Below are positions 33,536 through 45,101 of a DNA stretch of 64,000 nt, in pieces. The stretch is taken from the NCBI GenBank assembly GCA_000934385.1, contig KN880562.1:1-64000 (forward strand), in the 5' to 3' direction. Within the stretch, counting starts at the first letter, position 1; each line of letters opens with the position of its first letter. Origin of the DNA: Cylindrobasidium torrendii FP15055 ss-10. Lineage: Eukaryota; Basidiomycota; Agaricomycetes; Agaricales; Physalacriaceae. The notes under the pieces were generated by a model. It made no database searches and was not told the origin of the DNA. It was given only the letters and a program-made list of their open reading frames with translations. Position numbers and translations under genes: made by a program.

Positions 33536-35852
33536 ATGGAGGCTCTACGATTGCAGAAAAAATACCCGGAGGTGACCCGCGAGGATATGTTCGACCTCAT
33601 CAATCGATTCAAGTGCGTCCGCTGTAATGCACGAATGGCCCATGTCTTACTGACGCGTTCAGCTCGATCTCGACCAATACCCCAGGACGCGTTGACAAAG
33701 CGGCAGTTCTTCAAGCAGTCCAGCAGGGTGGAGAGAGCTATGATCAAGCCCGAGAGACTCTCAAGCACGTCAGCGTCGATGCTAGCGGCAAGGTCGAGCT
33801 GGAGGACTGGGTAGAGGTGCGCGTTCATCCAATCTTCGAATACCACTCTCTAACGATGCCCGCAGCTCAATGTAAAACTTCGCACGCAATCACAGTCTGG
33901 TCTGTCTACCAAGAAGGGCAAGGTCACTGTACAAGGCTCCAACGCCAATGTCAGCCATACCATCAACGAAGATGAGCGGACTGAGTTCACAAACCACATC
34001 AACACCGTACGCGTCTCCCGCATCCTGGATCGAGTCCGATAGCGCTGAACACCCTGGTGCAGGTCATCGAAAGTGATCCGGATATTTCTGACCGGTTCCC
34101 TATCCCAACGAACACTATGCAAATCTTCGAGGAGTGTCGTGATGGCCTTGTTCTCTGCAAGCTCATCAATGACTCGGTGCCAGACACCATCGACACGCGT
34201 GTTCTTAACAAGCCTAATGGTCGCAAACCTCTCAATGCATTCCAAATGACCGAGAACAACAACATTGTCATTACATCCGCAAAGGCTATCGGCTGCTCAG
34301 TAGTCAACATTGGCTCGACAGATCTCGCAGAAGGCAGAGAGCATCTCATTCTTGGTCTCATTTGGCAGGTCATTCGTCGTGGTCTCCTTGCCCAGGTCGA
34401 CATCAAGCTGCACCCAGAACTCTACCGTCTTTGCGAAGACGGCGAAACAATCGAAGACCTTCTTCGCCTGACTCCCGACCAGATTCTATTGCGTTGGTTC
34501 AACTACCATCTCAAGGCTGCTGGGTGGAACCGCAGGTCAGTTCTTTCTATCACGCCCTTGGCCGCCCTTTGACGCCTCGTCGCAGAGTCAACAACTTCAC
34601 CCGCGATGTCAAAGATGGAGAGAACTACACAGTGCTGCTCAATCAGCTCAAGCCCGACCAATGTTCTCGCGCTCCGCTTCAGACTTCCGACCTGCGCCTT
34701 CGCGCAGAAGAGGTTCTCCAGAACGCAGAGAGGATTGGCTGCCGCAAATACCTCACACCTTCATCTCTCATCGCCGGAAACCCACGCCTCAATTTGGCAT
34801 TCGTCGCCAACCTCTTCAACACCCATCCTGGTCTTGAACCCCTTACTGAGAAAGAGGCCAAGGACTATGGCGCTGTCGACGACTTTGATGCCGAGGGAGA
34901 GCGCGAAGCGCGTGTCTTCACGCTCTGGCTCAATTCTCTCAACGTTGAACCTGGAGTCTACAACCTGTTCGAAGATCTCAAGGACGGCTTGGTCATTCTG
35001 CAGGCATTCGACAAGGTCTCCCCTGGCAGTGTTGTCTGGCGCCGGGTCAGTAAGCCGAAAGAAGGTCGCGGAGCGAACCTTGGTGCATACATCGCTGGTA
35101 CGAGTGCCGAGGGTGAGGAAGACGAGGAGGTTGACATGGCACCCCGAATGCAACTTTCGCGGTTCAAAGCTGTCGAGAACACCAACTATGCGGTGGACTT
35201 GGCCAAGCAGAGTGGCATGCATATGGTTGGCATTCAGGGTGCCGACATTGTCGACGCCAAAAAGACCCTTGTTCTGGGCTTGATTTGGCAACTCATGAGG
35301 TCCGCTACCTTCTCTCTTGACTTCTATTGCTCACGCTTGCTCGACCAGAATGAGCATAACCAAGACACTTGCCGCGCTGTCCAAGACGTCTGGCGGCCGC
35401 CCGCCCAGTGACCAGGATATTCTTAAGTGGGCGAACAGCACTGCAAGCACAGCCCAGAACCCTTTGGCGCCCCAGAGAACGATTCGTAGCTTCAAAGATC
35501 CTTCCATTACTACTGGGCTATTCTTCTTGGACCTGCTGGATGCGATCCGTCCAGGCATTGTTGACCCGTCGCTTGTTATTGCTGTCCATGAGTCCGGCGA
35601 CTACAACGACAGGAGACAAAATGGTGCGCAAGCTCCCTCCTGAAGAGATATTTGGCTGATGTTGTGTTTAGCCAAGCTTGCCATCTCCATTGCGCGCAAA
35701 ATGAACGCGCTGATTTTCCTTGTCCCAGAGGACCTGGTTGACATTCGCCCCCGCCTTGTGAGTCCTGATCATCTCGCTACATCGTGTCGTGCTCAGAGAA
35801 TGCGCAGATTATGACCTTTGTGGGTAGCTTGATGGCTATTGCCAACCAATGA
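33536..35852 (+). CDS. SAC6: Fimbrin/plastin, actin-bundling protein
   Basis: Fimbrin cross-links F-actin in patches and cables. The start at 33536 (MEALRLQKKYPEVT) enters an EF-hand-like region (SISTNTPGRVDKAAVLQAV, VDASGKVELEDWVE). Four calponin-homology domains then follow in two tandem actin-binding units. The first unit holds LCKLINDSVPDTIDTRVLNK and GCSVVNIGSTDL (34150-34340), then QILLRWFNYHLKAAG and DGENYTVLLNQLKPDQ. The second holds FTLWLNSLNVEPGVYNLFED and GMHMVGIQGADI, then LKWANSTAST, PSITTGLFFLDLLDAI and ARKMNALIFLVPEDLVDIRP. It ends IMTFVGSLMAIANQ at 35852. Introns are short and about eight in number. Length and domain order are normal for fungal fimbrin. Confidence 0.95.
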
Positions 35853-36201
35853 TGGGTGTGCACTCGAAATTTACATATCGGAATAGGTGTATTTGGTATC
35901 GTACATATACAGTTTGGAATCTGGAATAAACCACTAATTACGTTGGTTCTGTGCAACCAGTAAGGCAAAATGCGAAAATTTGTTCACTGGTCCAATCGAG
36001 ATGCCACCTGGTCTACCACACTGGCGCCCGTCCGGCGCCTGTGTTTGTGCTCAATATCCATCCATGTTCGTCGCGCGGTGCGTCTTATCTTGTTCGATAA
36101 GCAAGCGCGTCCTGCCCTCATCTCCTGTTTGTGCCTTGCGCTGCGGACTCTCATTTCCGTATTAGCACTGCGGATTGGAATGGCCTTTCCTTCGTACTCT
36201 C
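35853..36201. other. Spacer between SAC6 and the secreted-protein gene
   Basis: About 350 bp with no coding signal. It should contain the SAC6 terminator region and the promoter of the downstream gene. Confidence 0.45.
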
Positions 36202-38100
36202 ATGCACTGGCTGGTTCCCCTCCTCGTTGCGCACGCCGCCTCCGCCAGTCAAGCCATATTTTCGTCGGCACCTCCGAGCCAGGATGCGACTGACTACAAT
36301 TCTAACGACCGCTGGGATTTCGACTTGGAACCTAACGTGAATGCCACTGGCCACCTCATCTTTGACAATGTTGCCTCCTTCCTGCAGCATTGGCCTAATA
36401 CACGGTATCGCAATGGTATGACCACAAATGCTTGATGTGTATCTAACTCATCGTCTTCCTCCAGGCCACAGTCTGGTGATGGGAACCGTCCCAGTCGGCA
36501 CGCTTCTGTATCACGGTCGAGGTGACTCCCGCTTCCCGACAGAGCCCCAATGGACGGCGACAGACCCCGAGCATGCGGAGGCGTTCTGCCGAGGCAGCAA
36601 AGAAGAGGGATGCTGGCTCCTCACTCTAGTCAACAACCGCCCTCTGAATGTGCTATATTTCGACGGCAGCGCCGCAGCAAAGATGCCCGACGGCCCGATG
36701 GATGCGCAGGATATTGTCGCCTGGCAAGAGATCAAGCCAAACAAGTATTTTGCTGAGTCTGAGCGGCTTGAAGACCTGTGTGCTTGGGGAGCTCCGCTTG
36801 GATTGGATGGCTTCGTCCGAATGGAGATGGATTTGTGAGTGTTCTCTCGTGTTTGGTCGTGATGCATTGTATTGACTTAAGCTGCTCAGTGAAATTATGT
36901 TATGCGACTTTGCAGCGCCAGGCATAGAGACTGCGTACTTTTCTAATCTTCATTCGCGTAATCGTGGTCATCCTGGGCGTCCACGACCTCCGCCTGGCAA
37001 AGGTCCTGGTGGTCCTCCACCCCCGCCTCCTCCGGGTGGTAATTTTCCGGCTCATCCACTTCAACCTCTTCCAGGCGGTGACATTCCGTCCTACTATCAG
37101 CCTCCGTACGACGACTTCCATCCGCAGGGCGCTCGCAAAGGTCCAGGAGGTGGGAACCCAACTTTTGATGAAACCATCCACTCAGGCTCCTGGCACGACT
37201 TCTATCCCGGGGAGCAGCGCATACAGCTCGACATCTCCCGTATGCTGTCGTTTTACGATGTTGACTTGGCACCAAGTCTTGTCGCTGGACGATTCAAACA
37301 GGAGAGATGGTTTCACCGACTATGGAATATCAGCAGTGAGGACATGTCGGCGGTTATGTCGAGGCTGGAAAACCTGGTCGCAGTGCCGAATGGCATCGCT
37401 GTCTCTTCTGGCGTTTCTTGGGAGGTTCTTGTCCACAATATTGTCGAGCGTTACGCCGACCGTCTGGAGTTCATCCAGCATGTGCTTAATCAGACGGATG
37501 TTCCCATCGAGAAGACAGCCAAACGCGTACAACGACAGTTGCAGGCCGCGGTGAAGCCCTACAGCTTGCTTTCCGCCGTCCCGACACGTGCGGACGGCAG
37601 TGTAGACTGGGCAAGGCCTGTCTATGAGCTTTGTGGAACGTCACACACGAACTTCATCAGGCATGCAGCGGGTCTGAGAGGTGGTGTCGATGGTTGGCTG
37701 TCTGAGTCTGAGCAGCTTGTGCTCGGTGCGATTGAACAGACCAACGGGGAGATATGCAGGGTAGTAGTGAGGATGTGGGCGCAAGGCGTCTACGCTGGGT
37801 TGGATGACACGATTGACGCGCCTGGGGGAGCTGAAGATGTTGATTTGCAGACGCTTGTGAAGGGATGGAGGAACTCGGTGGAAGAACTTATGTCCTGGCT
37901 TGACTGGAGCCTTTGGGTGAAATGCAGGCCAAGATGTGGATACGAAGTATGTTTTCCTCATGCAACCAGGTTATTCATGCTGACAATTTCCCCAGGAGTA
38001 TTGCTACCTTCCTACCTGGCCCTTTTTCGGCAGCCGTGATCCTGAGGAAATCGCTAAACCTCAGCCAAGCTGCATCCCGAAATTCCGTGAAGATGAATAG
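36202..38100 (+). CDS. Secreted protein of unknown function with proline-rich linker
   Basis: Start 36202 gives a likely signal peptide (MHWLVPLLVAHAASASQA). The N-terminal domain contains GTVPVGTLLYHGRGDS and WTATDPEHAEAFCRG. That spacing loosely recalls ADP-ribosyltransferase-like folds, but I cannot claim it. Introns lie near 36416-36464, 36836-36889 and 37948-37995. A linker rich in Pro and Gly (about 36970-37180) leads to a helical C-terminal domain (YPGEQRIQLDISRMLSFYDV, SSGVSWEVLVHNIVERYADR, WARPVYELCGTSHTNFIRHA). It ends with a Cys-containing stretch (YCYLPTWPFFGSRDPEE) and a stop at 38098-38100. N-glycosylation sequons (NAT, NIS, NQT) fit secretion. About 570 residues. I recognise it only as a conserved fungal secreted protein. 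Confidence 0.75.
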
Positions 38101-38290
38101 AAGACCAAGGACGCTCGCTTTCTGGGGAGAGCGCCTACAGGCTATGTTATACACATTTCTCAGCCTATGAAGTATCAGGCAGAGACTACCATGTAATTTA
38201 CCCACTGCTTCAGCCACAAGTTGCGAGGTGTGAGCGCATAAATGGCTGTACTTCTCAAGTACTTCTTGGCCTGAGCAAAAGTCAACAACA

Positions 38291-41189
38291 TTAGAGGGCA
38301 CCATCTAGGATCTCCTCCTTCCGTCCCAGATAGAAGACTGGTATTTCGTCTAGAGGTGCCCGAATATGCACACTGCGCCCTCCCAATCCGAACTCGTCCT
38401 CAGTCCACCTATCGCATCGGTGTCAGCAAAACGGTAAAGAGGTTACTCTTCGATGTACCAATATTTCCATGACCAGCCTTTGTCTGTGTATCGTTGAGGG
38501 AGACGCGGAAGGTATACTTCCCAGGTCGAGACGCCGGGCTTGTAGACTGGTGCGACAAGGATGCGAGGTCCGAACATGTACTGAGAAATAATCTGCTCGT
38601 CGTGGGTTCGAGTGCCCTCAGCGACGCGCGCATCGGACAGTGAGAAGTCGTAATACAGAGCACGCAAGATTGTCTTTCCAGTTTTTTGAAGCTCGGTGAA
38701 CAGTCGGGCTACATATGGCACGAGCTGGTAGCGCAGTGCGATGTACTGAGTTGAATCGTGAGTAATTTGAATAAGCCTGCTGCAGATGCTAGTTTGACCT
38801 TCTTGATGACGAGGAAATTGTCTTCTCCGAACGACCATGGCTACGCGACACATAAGATGCAGGCTCTGTGTAAAGCAACGAAGGAAAAACCTCGTTTGGA
38901 CATGGGTTTGCGCGATCTGGGCTTGACGGAGAACGCGGCAAGCTGCATGTGCGTGTGCTATGTTGTCTTGTTATGAGCGATACGTGTACTGGATAGGCTC
39001 ACTTGCCCGTGGGCTCTCATCTATACATGTACTCAGAAATCCGAAGCCATATCATGAGAGTGGATGATGTACGCACGTATGGCAAGAACACACCCATTGC
39101 AAACCACCGCACGTACATCTCCCGGTGCTCAGGGCTGTCTACATCCAGTCCCTTGAAACCCCCAATGTCGAGCGTCCAAGAAGAGATTCCTGACGCAGCC
39201 ACGCTCACTCCAGACGCTATTTGCTGCTGCATTGTGCTCCACTCGGATGTTGTGTCGCCAGACCACAGATACGAGCAGAAACGCTGCCCGCCTGCCCATG
39301 TACTTCGAGTGAGGGACATATACGGACACGACGGGAAATATGGATTCGTTTTGGTGAGATTGCGCATGCCTTCATCGATAGCTTGCTGGTGGAACCATGG
39401 GTATGCCATTCCCATACCCTCTTGTGTCCCAGCGTAATACTGAGTGAATGTCCGCGCGAAGCTCATCCATTTTATTGGGGTGTCCGCTTCCAGATATTCA
39501 GCTCGCTTCGTCGAAAACACAATGCGTACTGACCGTTTACAAATGGTTCGCCCAGGGATCCACCATCTGCCTGGTCAATCCAGAAGTTATGTATTCCTTT
39601 GGAGAAGTAGCTTTCGTTGAGGCGTCTCCCTGATATTGCACCGTTAACTTTTGACAGTCAATAGTAGAGCCGATATAATAATATACGAACAGAGAAACTC
39701 GCGCGACGCTGGGTTTGTCGAGTCGACTGAAATTCCGTGTTAGAATAACCATGGACATGCGCGGAGATGAAGCTGTGTACTCAATCGAATGTAGACCCCG
39801 TTGAATGAGTCCTGTATTCCGGTCCCATCGCGGGTTGTCGCCAGTAATCCTTGCAATTGCAATGCGGGATAGTTTTCTGATAGGTCTTCGACGCTCGGCC
39901 AAAGAGACACCATCATCTCAGCGCCTGTCAGTTCTTTCACTTTCGCCGCCATACCCGCAGGATCTGGGAAGTAGGCTGGATTGAATGACCTAGGGCTTGT
40001 TTGAGAAATGCGGGATGCAAAGATGGATGGAAAGTTAGAAATCTTACCAATCCCCTTGATATTTCCAAGCAAAATAATCGACTACAAGCAGAGACAATGG
40101 AATCTGTTCGTCGTGAAAACGCTGGGCGACTTCGAGAACTTGCTTTTGATCATGGTAGCGCAACTTGGACTGCTGATAACCAAGGAGAAATTCCGGCGGA
40201 GTCGGTTGGCGGCCAGTCACAGAGGTATACTGTTTCTGCAGCGTATCATAATCCCCTGGGGCAGCTGTTGTTCTGTGGTCGTGTTAGGCGGCAACTAAAA
40301 TGAAAGCATGATGGCCACACATGTAATAATCCACGACCGAGGACTCTTGGGCATAGTACCGTGTACGCAGCTGGCCAAACTCTGATAGCGACTAAGCACA
40401 CAAGAGTCAGGAACTTTGGACAGTCGTCCCCTACCTAGACGCCCTTGTGCAGGCATATTGAAGAACTGGAGATATCCCTGCCTCTAGCGTCAGTAAGCCA
40501 CAATTGCTTTGTGATGCACGGACTGACCAGATTGGACATGTAGACAGGCATAGTGACATGGCTGTTGTAATTCACGAAATCCACGACCTGACCCTTCTTG
40601 TTGACGGACCGCTCCTTGCAGCATGCTGGTTGCCCTGCACCATAAAACTGCTCGTCTTGTCGCGAGGTAAACGACAACTCGACCTCAAAAGACGACGAGA
40701 CATAATGCTGGCTGTAGTACCGCGCCGGGAGTGCCTTGGCGTCCGTGTACTCCGACGTAAGTGCGCTCAAGCTCCCGTTGTTTTCCAGGCGCCAGAACGA
40801 TATAACCCCGAGGTCGACAGAAGCAACAATATTGCCATTGACAATGGTGCCGTTGCCTCGATATGGGACGAGTGTGTCGTAGGTGAGACCGGCATTACCC
40901 CCAGGCCCCTCGAGCGGAGGGTCAAGTAGGACTCCCCACTCATTGCCAGTAGGGTCGCGCATGAGGCTACTCCGTACCCGTAACCCGTTTTCGCCGTACG
41001 GCTGGGCGCATTGGCAACTGGTCAGAACAGGACTACGGCGAAGCACTACAGCAAACACACCTGGATATACACACGTTCGAAGCCATTCTGTATCTTCAAT
41101 CCGGTGGAATTTGCAGCTGCAGGGAATTCTGCAGACTCATACGCGACACTAATGTATGTCTGGGATAACCCCAAGAGAGGCCACCTCAT
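38291..41189 (-). CDS. GH31 alpha-glycosidase, copy 1
   Basis: A many-exon glycoside hydrolase family 31 gene closely similar to copy 2 at 53970-56854. Conserved blocks in order: KIQNGFERVYIQ (about 41080), PYGENGLRVRSSLMRDPTGN, EQFYGAGQPACC, VDFVNYNSHVTMP, HNFWIDQADGGSLGEPF (about 39570), GMAYPWFHQQAIDEGMRNL, WAGGQRFCSYLWSGDTTSEW, GISSWTLDIGGF (about 39160) and FGPRILVAPVYKPGVSTWEV near the end. The Asp of FWIDQAD fits the GH31 nucleophile and the Asp of WSGDT the acid/base. The start at 41189 gives a weak signal peptide, so the N-terminus may need another intron. The end ...IPVFYLGRKEEILDGAL has its stop at 38291. Probably secreted; substrate not determinable. Confidence 0.87.
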
Positions 41190-41474
41190 CGTGAGTGGTG
41201 GGAAGAAAGAGGAATTGGCTTCGGACATATATTACCTCTATTCAAAGGTGACTTTGGCATTGTGTTCCGAATATTATGTACATAAACAGGCAGTACAGTA
41301 TACCTGGTACCATCTGCTCCCCATTCGGCTTAGTATAGAACCTTGAGCTTGAAATCGCACAATATTCCCTAGGCAAACACGGATAACACTGGGCATGACA
41401 TCCTCACACAGTACAGTCGCACAATATCCAAGATGAATTATAATTTACCCATATTTCACTAATAATATCCAACA

Positions 41475-43062
41475 TTAAAGCAGGTGTCCATATCCAGCCT
41501 CCTTGACTTTTTTCACTACGCGCTTGACCTCCTGCGAACGTGCGCGTGTGGTAATGAGTAGGGTATCTGGCAGATCGACTACCACCAAGTCGTCCACACC
41601 CAAACACGAGATGAGTCTGCCAGAGCCTGGCACAACGATGCCTCCATATACTTGCTCGGTCAAGACTATTCATAGCGTCAGCACACGTCGGCACCAAAAC
41701 AAGACAGTACACACCCAAGCTGCTATCTCCCAGAATTCTGGGCTGATTCTGCTCTGCGGGAAGGATATCCGACAGAGAAGCAAAGTCACCAACATCGTCC
41801 CAACCAAACGTAGCGGGAACGACAGCCACCTTGTTCGCCGCCGCAGCCGGTTCCGCAACTGCGTTATCAATTGGGATTTTCTCCAACTTGGGCCAGATCT
41901 CTGACAGAACGTGCTCTCTCTCGGGGGTATCCCACACTTTGCCAATCTTCTCAAGCCCAGCCGCGAGTGAAGGTTTGTACTCGGCAAGGAGGTTCAGCAG
42001 GAAGCGCGCCTTGACGACGAACATGCCAGCGTTCCAGCGGTAAACACCAGTGCGCATATACGCGGCAGCAGTGATAGCGTCGGGCTTCTCCTTGAAGCTG
42101 TCGACCATGCGCGCATTGGGTGTTTCGTCGTACCCGAGAGGGTCCCCAAGACGGATGTAACCGAAGCCAGTGGAAGGATGGGAGGGCGCAATGCCAATGG
42201 TAACGAGCAAATCCTTTTTGGCAACTTCGACGGCCTCGGCGACGGCAGCTAGGAAGGCGTCGTCACCAGAGATCATATGGTCTGCGGCGAAGGAGCCAAT
42301 AATGGCGTCGGGGTCGCGGTTGACAAGAACGGCGGCGGCAAGACCGATGGCAGCCATCGAGTCCTTGGGACCAGGCTCGCAAAAGATGTTGTTTGCATCG
42401 AGGTCGGGGACTTGTTCGCAGATGGCGCTGACATGACTAGGGCCTGCTACAATTGTCGTACGCGACGGAGATGAGAGAGGGATGAGACGGTCCCATGTAG
42501 CTTGGATGAGTGAACGGCCCTTGAGGGTGAGATCCAGCAAGAATTTGGGGTGTCCCTCACGGGACAATGGCCACAGACGTGTTCCCGCGCCTCCAGCAGG
42601 AATGACTACATAGAAGCCAGGAATGTCGCGACTCTTGAGGTTGGGGGACAACGCGGAGAGCATGTTGTCTCCCAGAGGAGATGGGTTGAGGTATGCCTGG
42701 GACAGCGCAATAGCGGGCACCGTGGTCGGCAGGCCTGGAGAAAGAAATGGTGATTTGCTGCGCAGCTGCGGACTGTGCGGTGCTGCCGGCGTCATGAAGC
42801 CTGGTGTGCGTCCTCCACCGAAACCGTGGCTGAACATATTCTCGCGCACTTGCTGTTCGAGTGCAGCATTCGAGAGGCGAAGCTGAGCTGTCTCCTGCCT
42901 GAGCTCCTCAACGTCTTGTTGCTAGACACTTATTGTCAACGACATGCTCTGTAGCGGGTAGGGCAAAAGTACCGATTTCAGCATCGTGCTCAAAATAGTC
43001 TGGAACATTTGTTCGACGCCGGGCCCGCCATTGGCGCCGAGAAGGGTGTTCGCAGAGCTCAT
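41475..43062 (-). CDS. ManC-type mannose-1-phosphate guanylyltransferase with coiled-coil N-terminus
   Basis: This enzyme makes GDP-mannose from mannose-1-phosphate and GTP. The core shows VIPAGGAGTRLWPLSREGHP (about 42600), the bacterial ManC/AlgA-type signature. Further blocks are FAADHMISGDDAF, GYIRLGDPLGY, VDSFKEKPD, RWNAGMFVVKARF and PATFGWDDVGDF. The canonical fungal enzyme (Psa1/Mpg1) instead has a GGFGTRLRPLT-type start. Exon 1 begins at 43062 (MSSANTLLGANGG). A 51-nt intron leads to a coiled coil (QQDVEELRQETAQLRLSNAA) and a Pro/Ser-rich linker. An intron near 41709-41666 leads to the last exon (VLTEQVYGGIVVPGSGRLIS ... EAGYGHLL). About 500 residues; no isomerase (ManA-like) domain is attached. 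Confidence 0.88.
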
Positions 43063-43513
43063 GACAGCGAAAAGGACGAAAGGATAGTGGGCGTAATGAA
43101 GGTTTGAGAGAAGAAGCAGGTGCAGGAACAGCCGTCGGACTCGCGGTCAACTGTGATCGCGATCGACTGTCGACGTGTTCTTTGTGTCGGCGACTAGAGA
43201 CAAGACTTAGACAGGCGGTATGCCTTGTTTCAATAATGGAAGTGTGATATATCCACCTATATCAACTTAAGCTCAAGGCAATGGAAAGCCATCGCCTCAC
43301 CCAGGTTTAACGGTCCGACAGTCGCATCTGGGTGTCCATTAGGACGCATTTCATTTACTACAATAGCATCCAGATTGCCATGAAGCCATCTCCGCGGAAC
43401 GAAATCACACTGCTATTGACATGACCAACAGACCACCGCAGAGTGCAAGTGAGCATAGAGCATACATGTAGGGTACCATACAAACATAACGCATACAAAG
43501 GACATGTAACTAC
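43063..43513. other. Spacer between GDP-mannose enzyme and RPL4
   Basis: About 450 bp. Both neighbours are read leftward, so it contains the promoter of the guanylyltransferase gene and the RPL4 3' UTR. A palindromic GTGATCGCGATCGACTG run lies near 43151, of unknown meaning. No gene is seen. Confidence 0.45.
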
Positions 43514-44775
43514 TCAAGGTGCGTGGAGAGTCTTGAGGAAAGTCTCGCCAGCGGCAGCAACCTTGACCTTCTTGACACCACCCTTGGCCTTCAGGCGCTC
43601 CTGCTTGACTGTACAAGCTGTTAGTGAGCAATTAAGAGATGCAAGGAATCAACATACGGATCTCCTGGCGGCGGAGGGTCTTTGCGTATGGGTTCAGGCG
43701 GAAGAGGACAGCCTTGTTGCGGAGGGGGTTCTTCTTCTGAGTCCACGGGCGCTTCTGGATCTTCTGTCCAGCGGGGCGAACGACGGACTGGATCTCCTCC
43801 GAGTTGATCAGACGAGTGACATCGGGGTTGGAGATCTTGGCAGTAGGGAGACTGGTTGCTGGTTAAGCAAGCATCAAAGAAGAAAATGAGCTGACGCACA
43901 CATAGTCCTTTTTGAAGGTCGACGCCTTGTCAAAGGTGCCGAAGACCTCGTCGAGGAGGCCGAAAGCGCCCTCAGTCCAGATAACGAAGCGACCGAGGTG
44001 ACCACCAGGTGCTAGCTGGAGCAGGTTGAGGCGGCGGACGTTAACGATCTCAACACCGGGAAGGTTGCGGAATGCCTTGACGATGCCGTTGTCCTCGTTG
44101 TAGACAACCAGGGGACCACGGCGCTGACGGTGCCTGCGGTTCCTCGACTTTCCACGGCCAGCACGGAGCTTGCGAGAGTTGGAAACCTTGATAACATCGG
44201 TGTACGCGTTGAGGCCCTGGAGAAGGGCGACAGCCTCCTTGGTCTTCTTGAAGGACTCAGCGGCGGACGAGATGACAAGGGGAACCTCCTCAATCTGCTC
44301 GATACGGTGGCCACGGGCGAGGACAAGGGAGGGAAGGGCGGATGCAGCCAGCGCAGAAACAGTCGCAAAACGGCGCTGGTTCTGGTTGACCTTGACGTGC
44401 CACTTGCGCCAGGTGCGGTTAGGCGCGAACATGCGACCACCACGGCACATGTTACCGAATGCAGCCTGTCCGGAACGGTGGGTTCCTCCACCACCAACAC
44501 GGGGGATACGCGCGACGGCGCGACCAGTTCCCCAAGACTCGGCACTAGTTTGATGTCCAGCCTTCACGGAGACGGCATATGCCTGGCGTTTGTTCTTGGC
44601 GATGCTCTCTGCACCTCATCAGCTGAGGATCCATCTCCTCAAAATGGCACTACGCACTGTGCACCTGCGCGACGACATCGAGACGAATTGGGGCAGTGAG
44701 AACGGCGGGGAGGGGGAGGGATCCCGATGCCTCCCCGGAGGCAGCGCGGATGCTAACGGTGGGTCTTGAGGCCAT
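43514..44775 (-). CDS. RPL4: 60S ribosomal protein L4 (uL4)
   Basis: Universal large-subunit protein with an eukaryote-specific extension. Start 44775 ([20 protein letters not shown]), intron near 44660-44615, then [20 protein letters not shown]. The conserved loop follows ([39 protein letters not shown]). The rest carries [33 protein letters not shown] and [20 protein letters not shown]. Two further introns near 43900-43860 and 43655-43612 precede the basic C-terminus ([20 protein letters not shown]), ending LKTLHAP at 43514. About 365 residues, as expected. Confidence 0.96.
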
Positions 44776-45101
44776 GTCTTGAAGTCGTCGTTATCGTCGC
44801 CGATATTTTCTCAGTCCCCGATCGTTAGTAGCTGAAATAAAGTTCATGGCAGTTCACGCTGTTTGCCGTGATCGGCCCGACACCGAGCTATGTGCATTTA
44901 TTTATTTAGTTATTTATTTACGGAGCCAATTGGACATAGACTTAGTGCCATGTTGGACTGTGACGTTCACTTTGCTGGGTGTACTCTGCCGTCTGTTCCT
45001 TGCCTGCTTCATTTCTTATAACGACATTTCAACCATTGCTTGTTTTACCTCACGACTCACGAAATCACACTCCCTCTCCTTCGCTGGGAGTCTCCATAGC
45101 C
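44776..45101. promoter_or_regulatory. Divergent promoter region between RPL4 and the PHD-finger gene
   Basis: The 326 bp between two divergent starts include an ATTT-rich tract near 44891-44923 (four ATTTATTT-like units). A pyrimidine-rich stretch precedes the PHD-gene start. AT tracts next to ribosomal-protein genes often exclude nucleosomes; that role is inferred. Confidence 0.5.

Noticed and set aside
44130..44699. Plus-strand ORFs of 189 and 127 residues
   Set aside because: Antisense to RPL4, whose strong codon bias leaves long open frames on the other strand.
44891..44923. ATTT tandem tract as a repeat element
   Set aside because: Too short and imperfect to be more than promoter low complexity.
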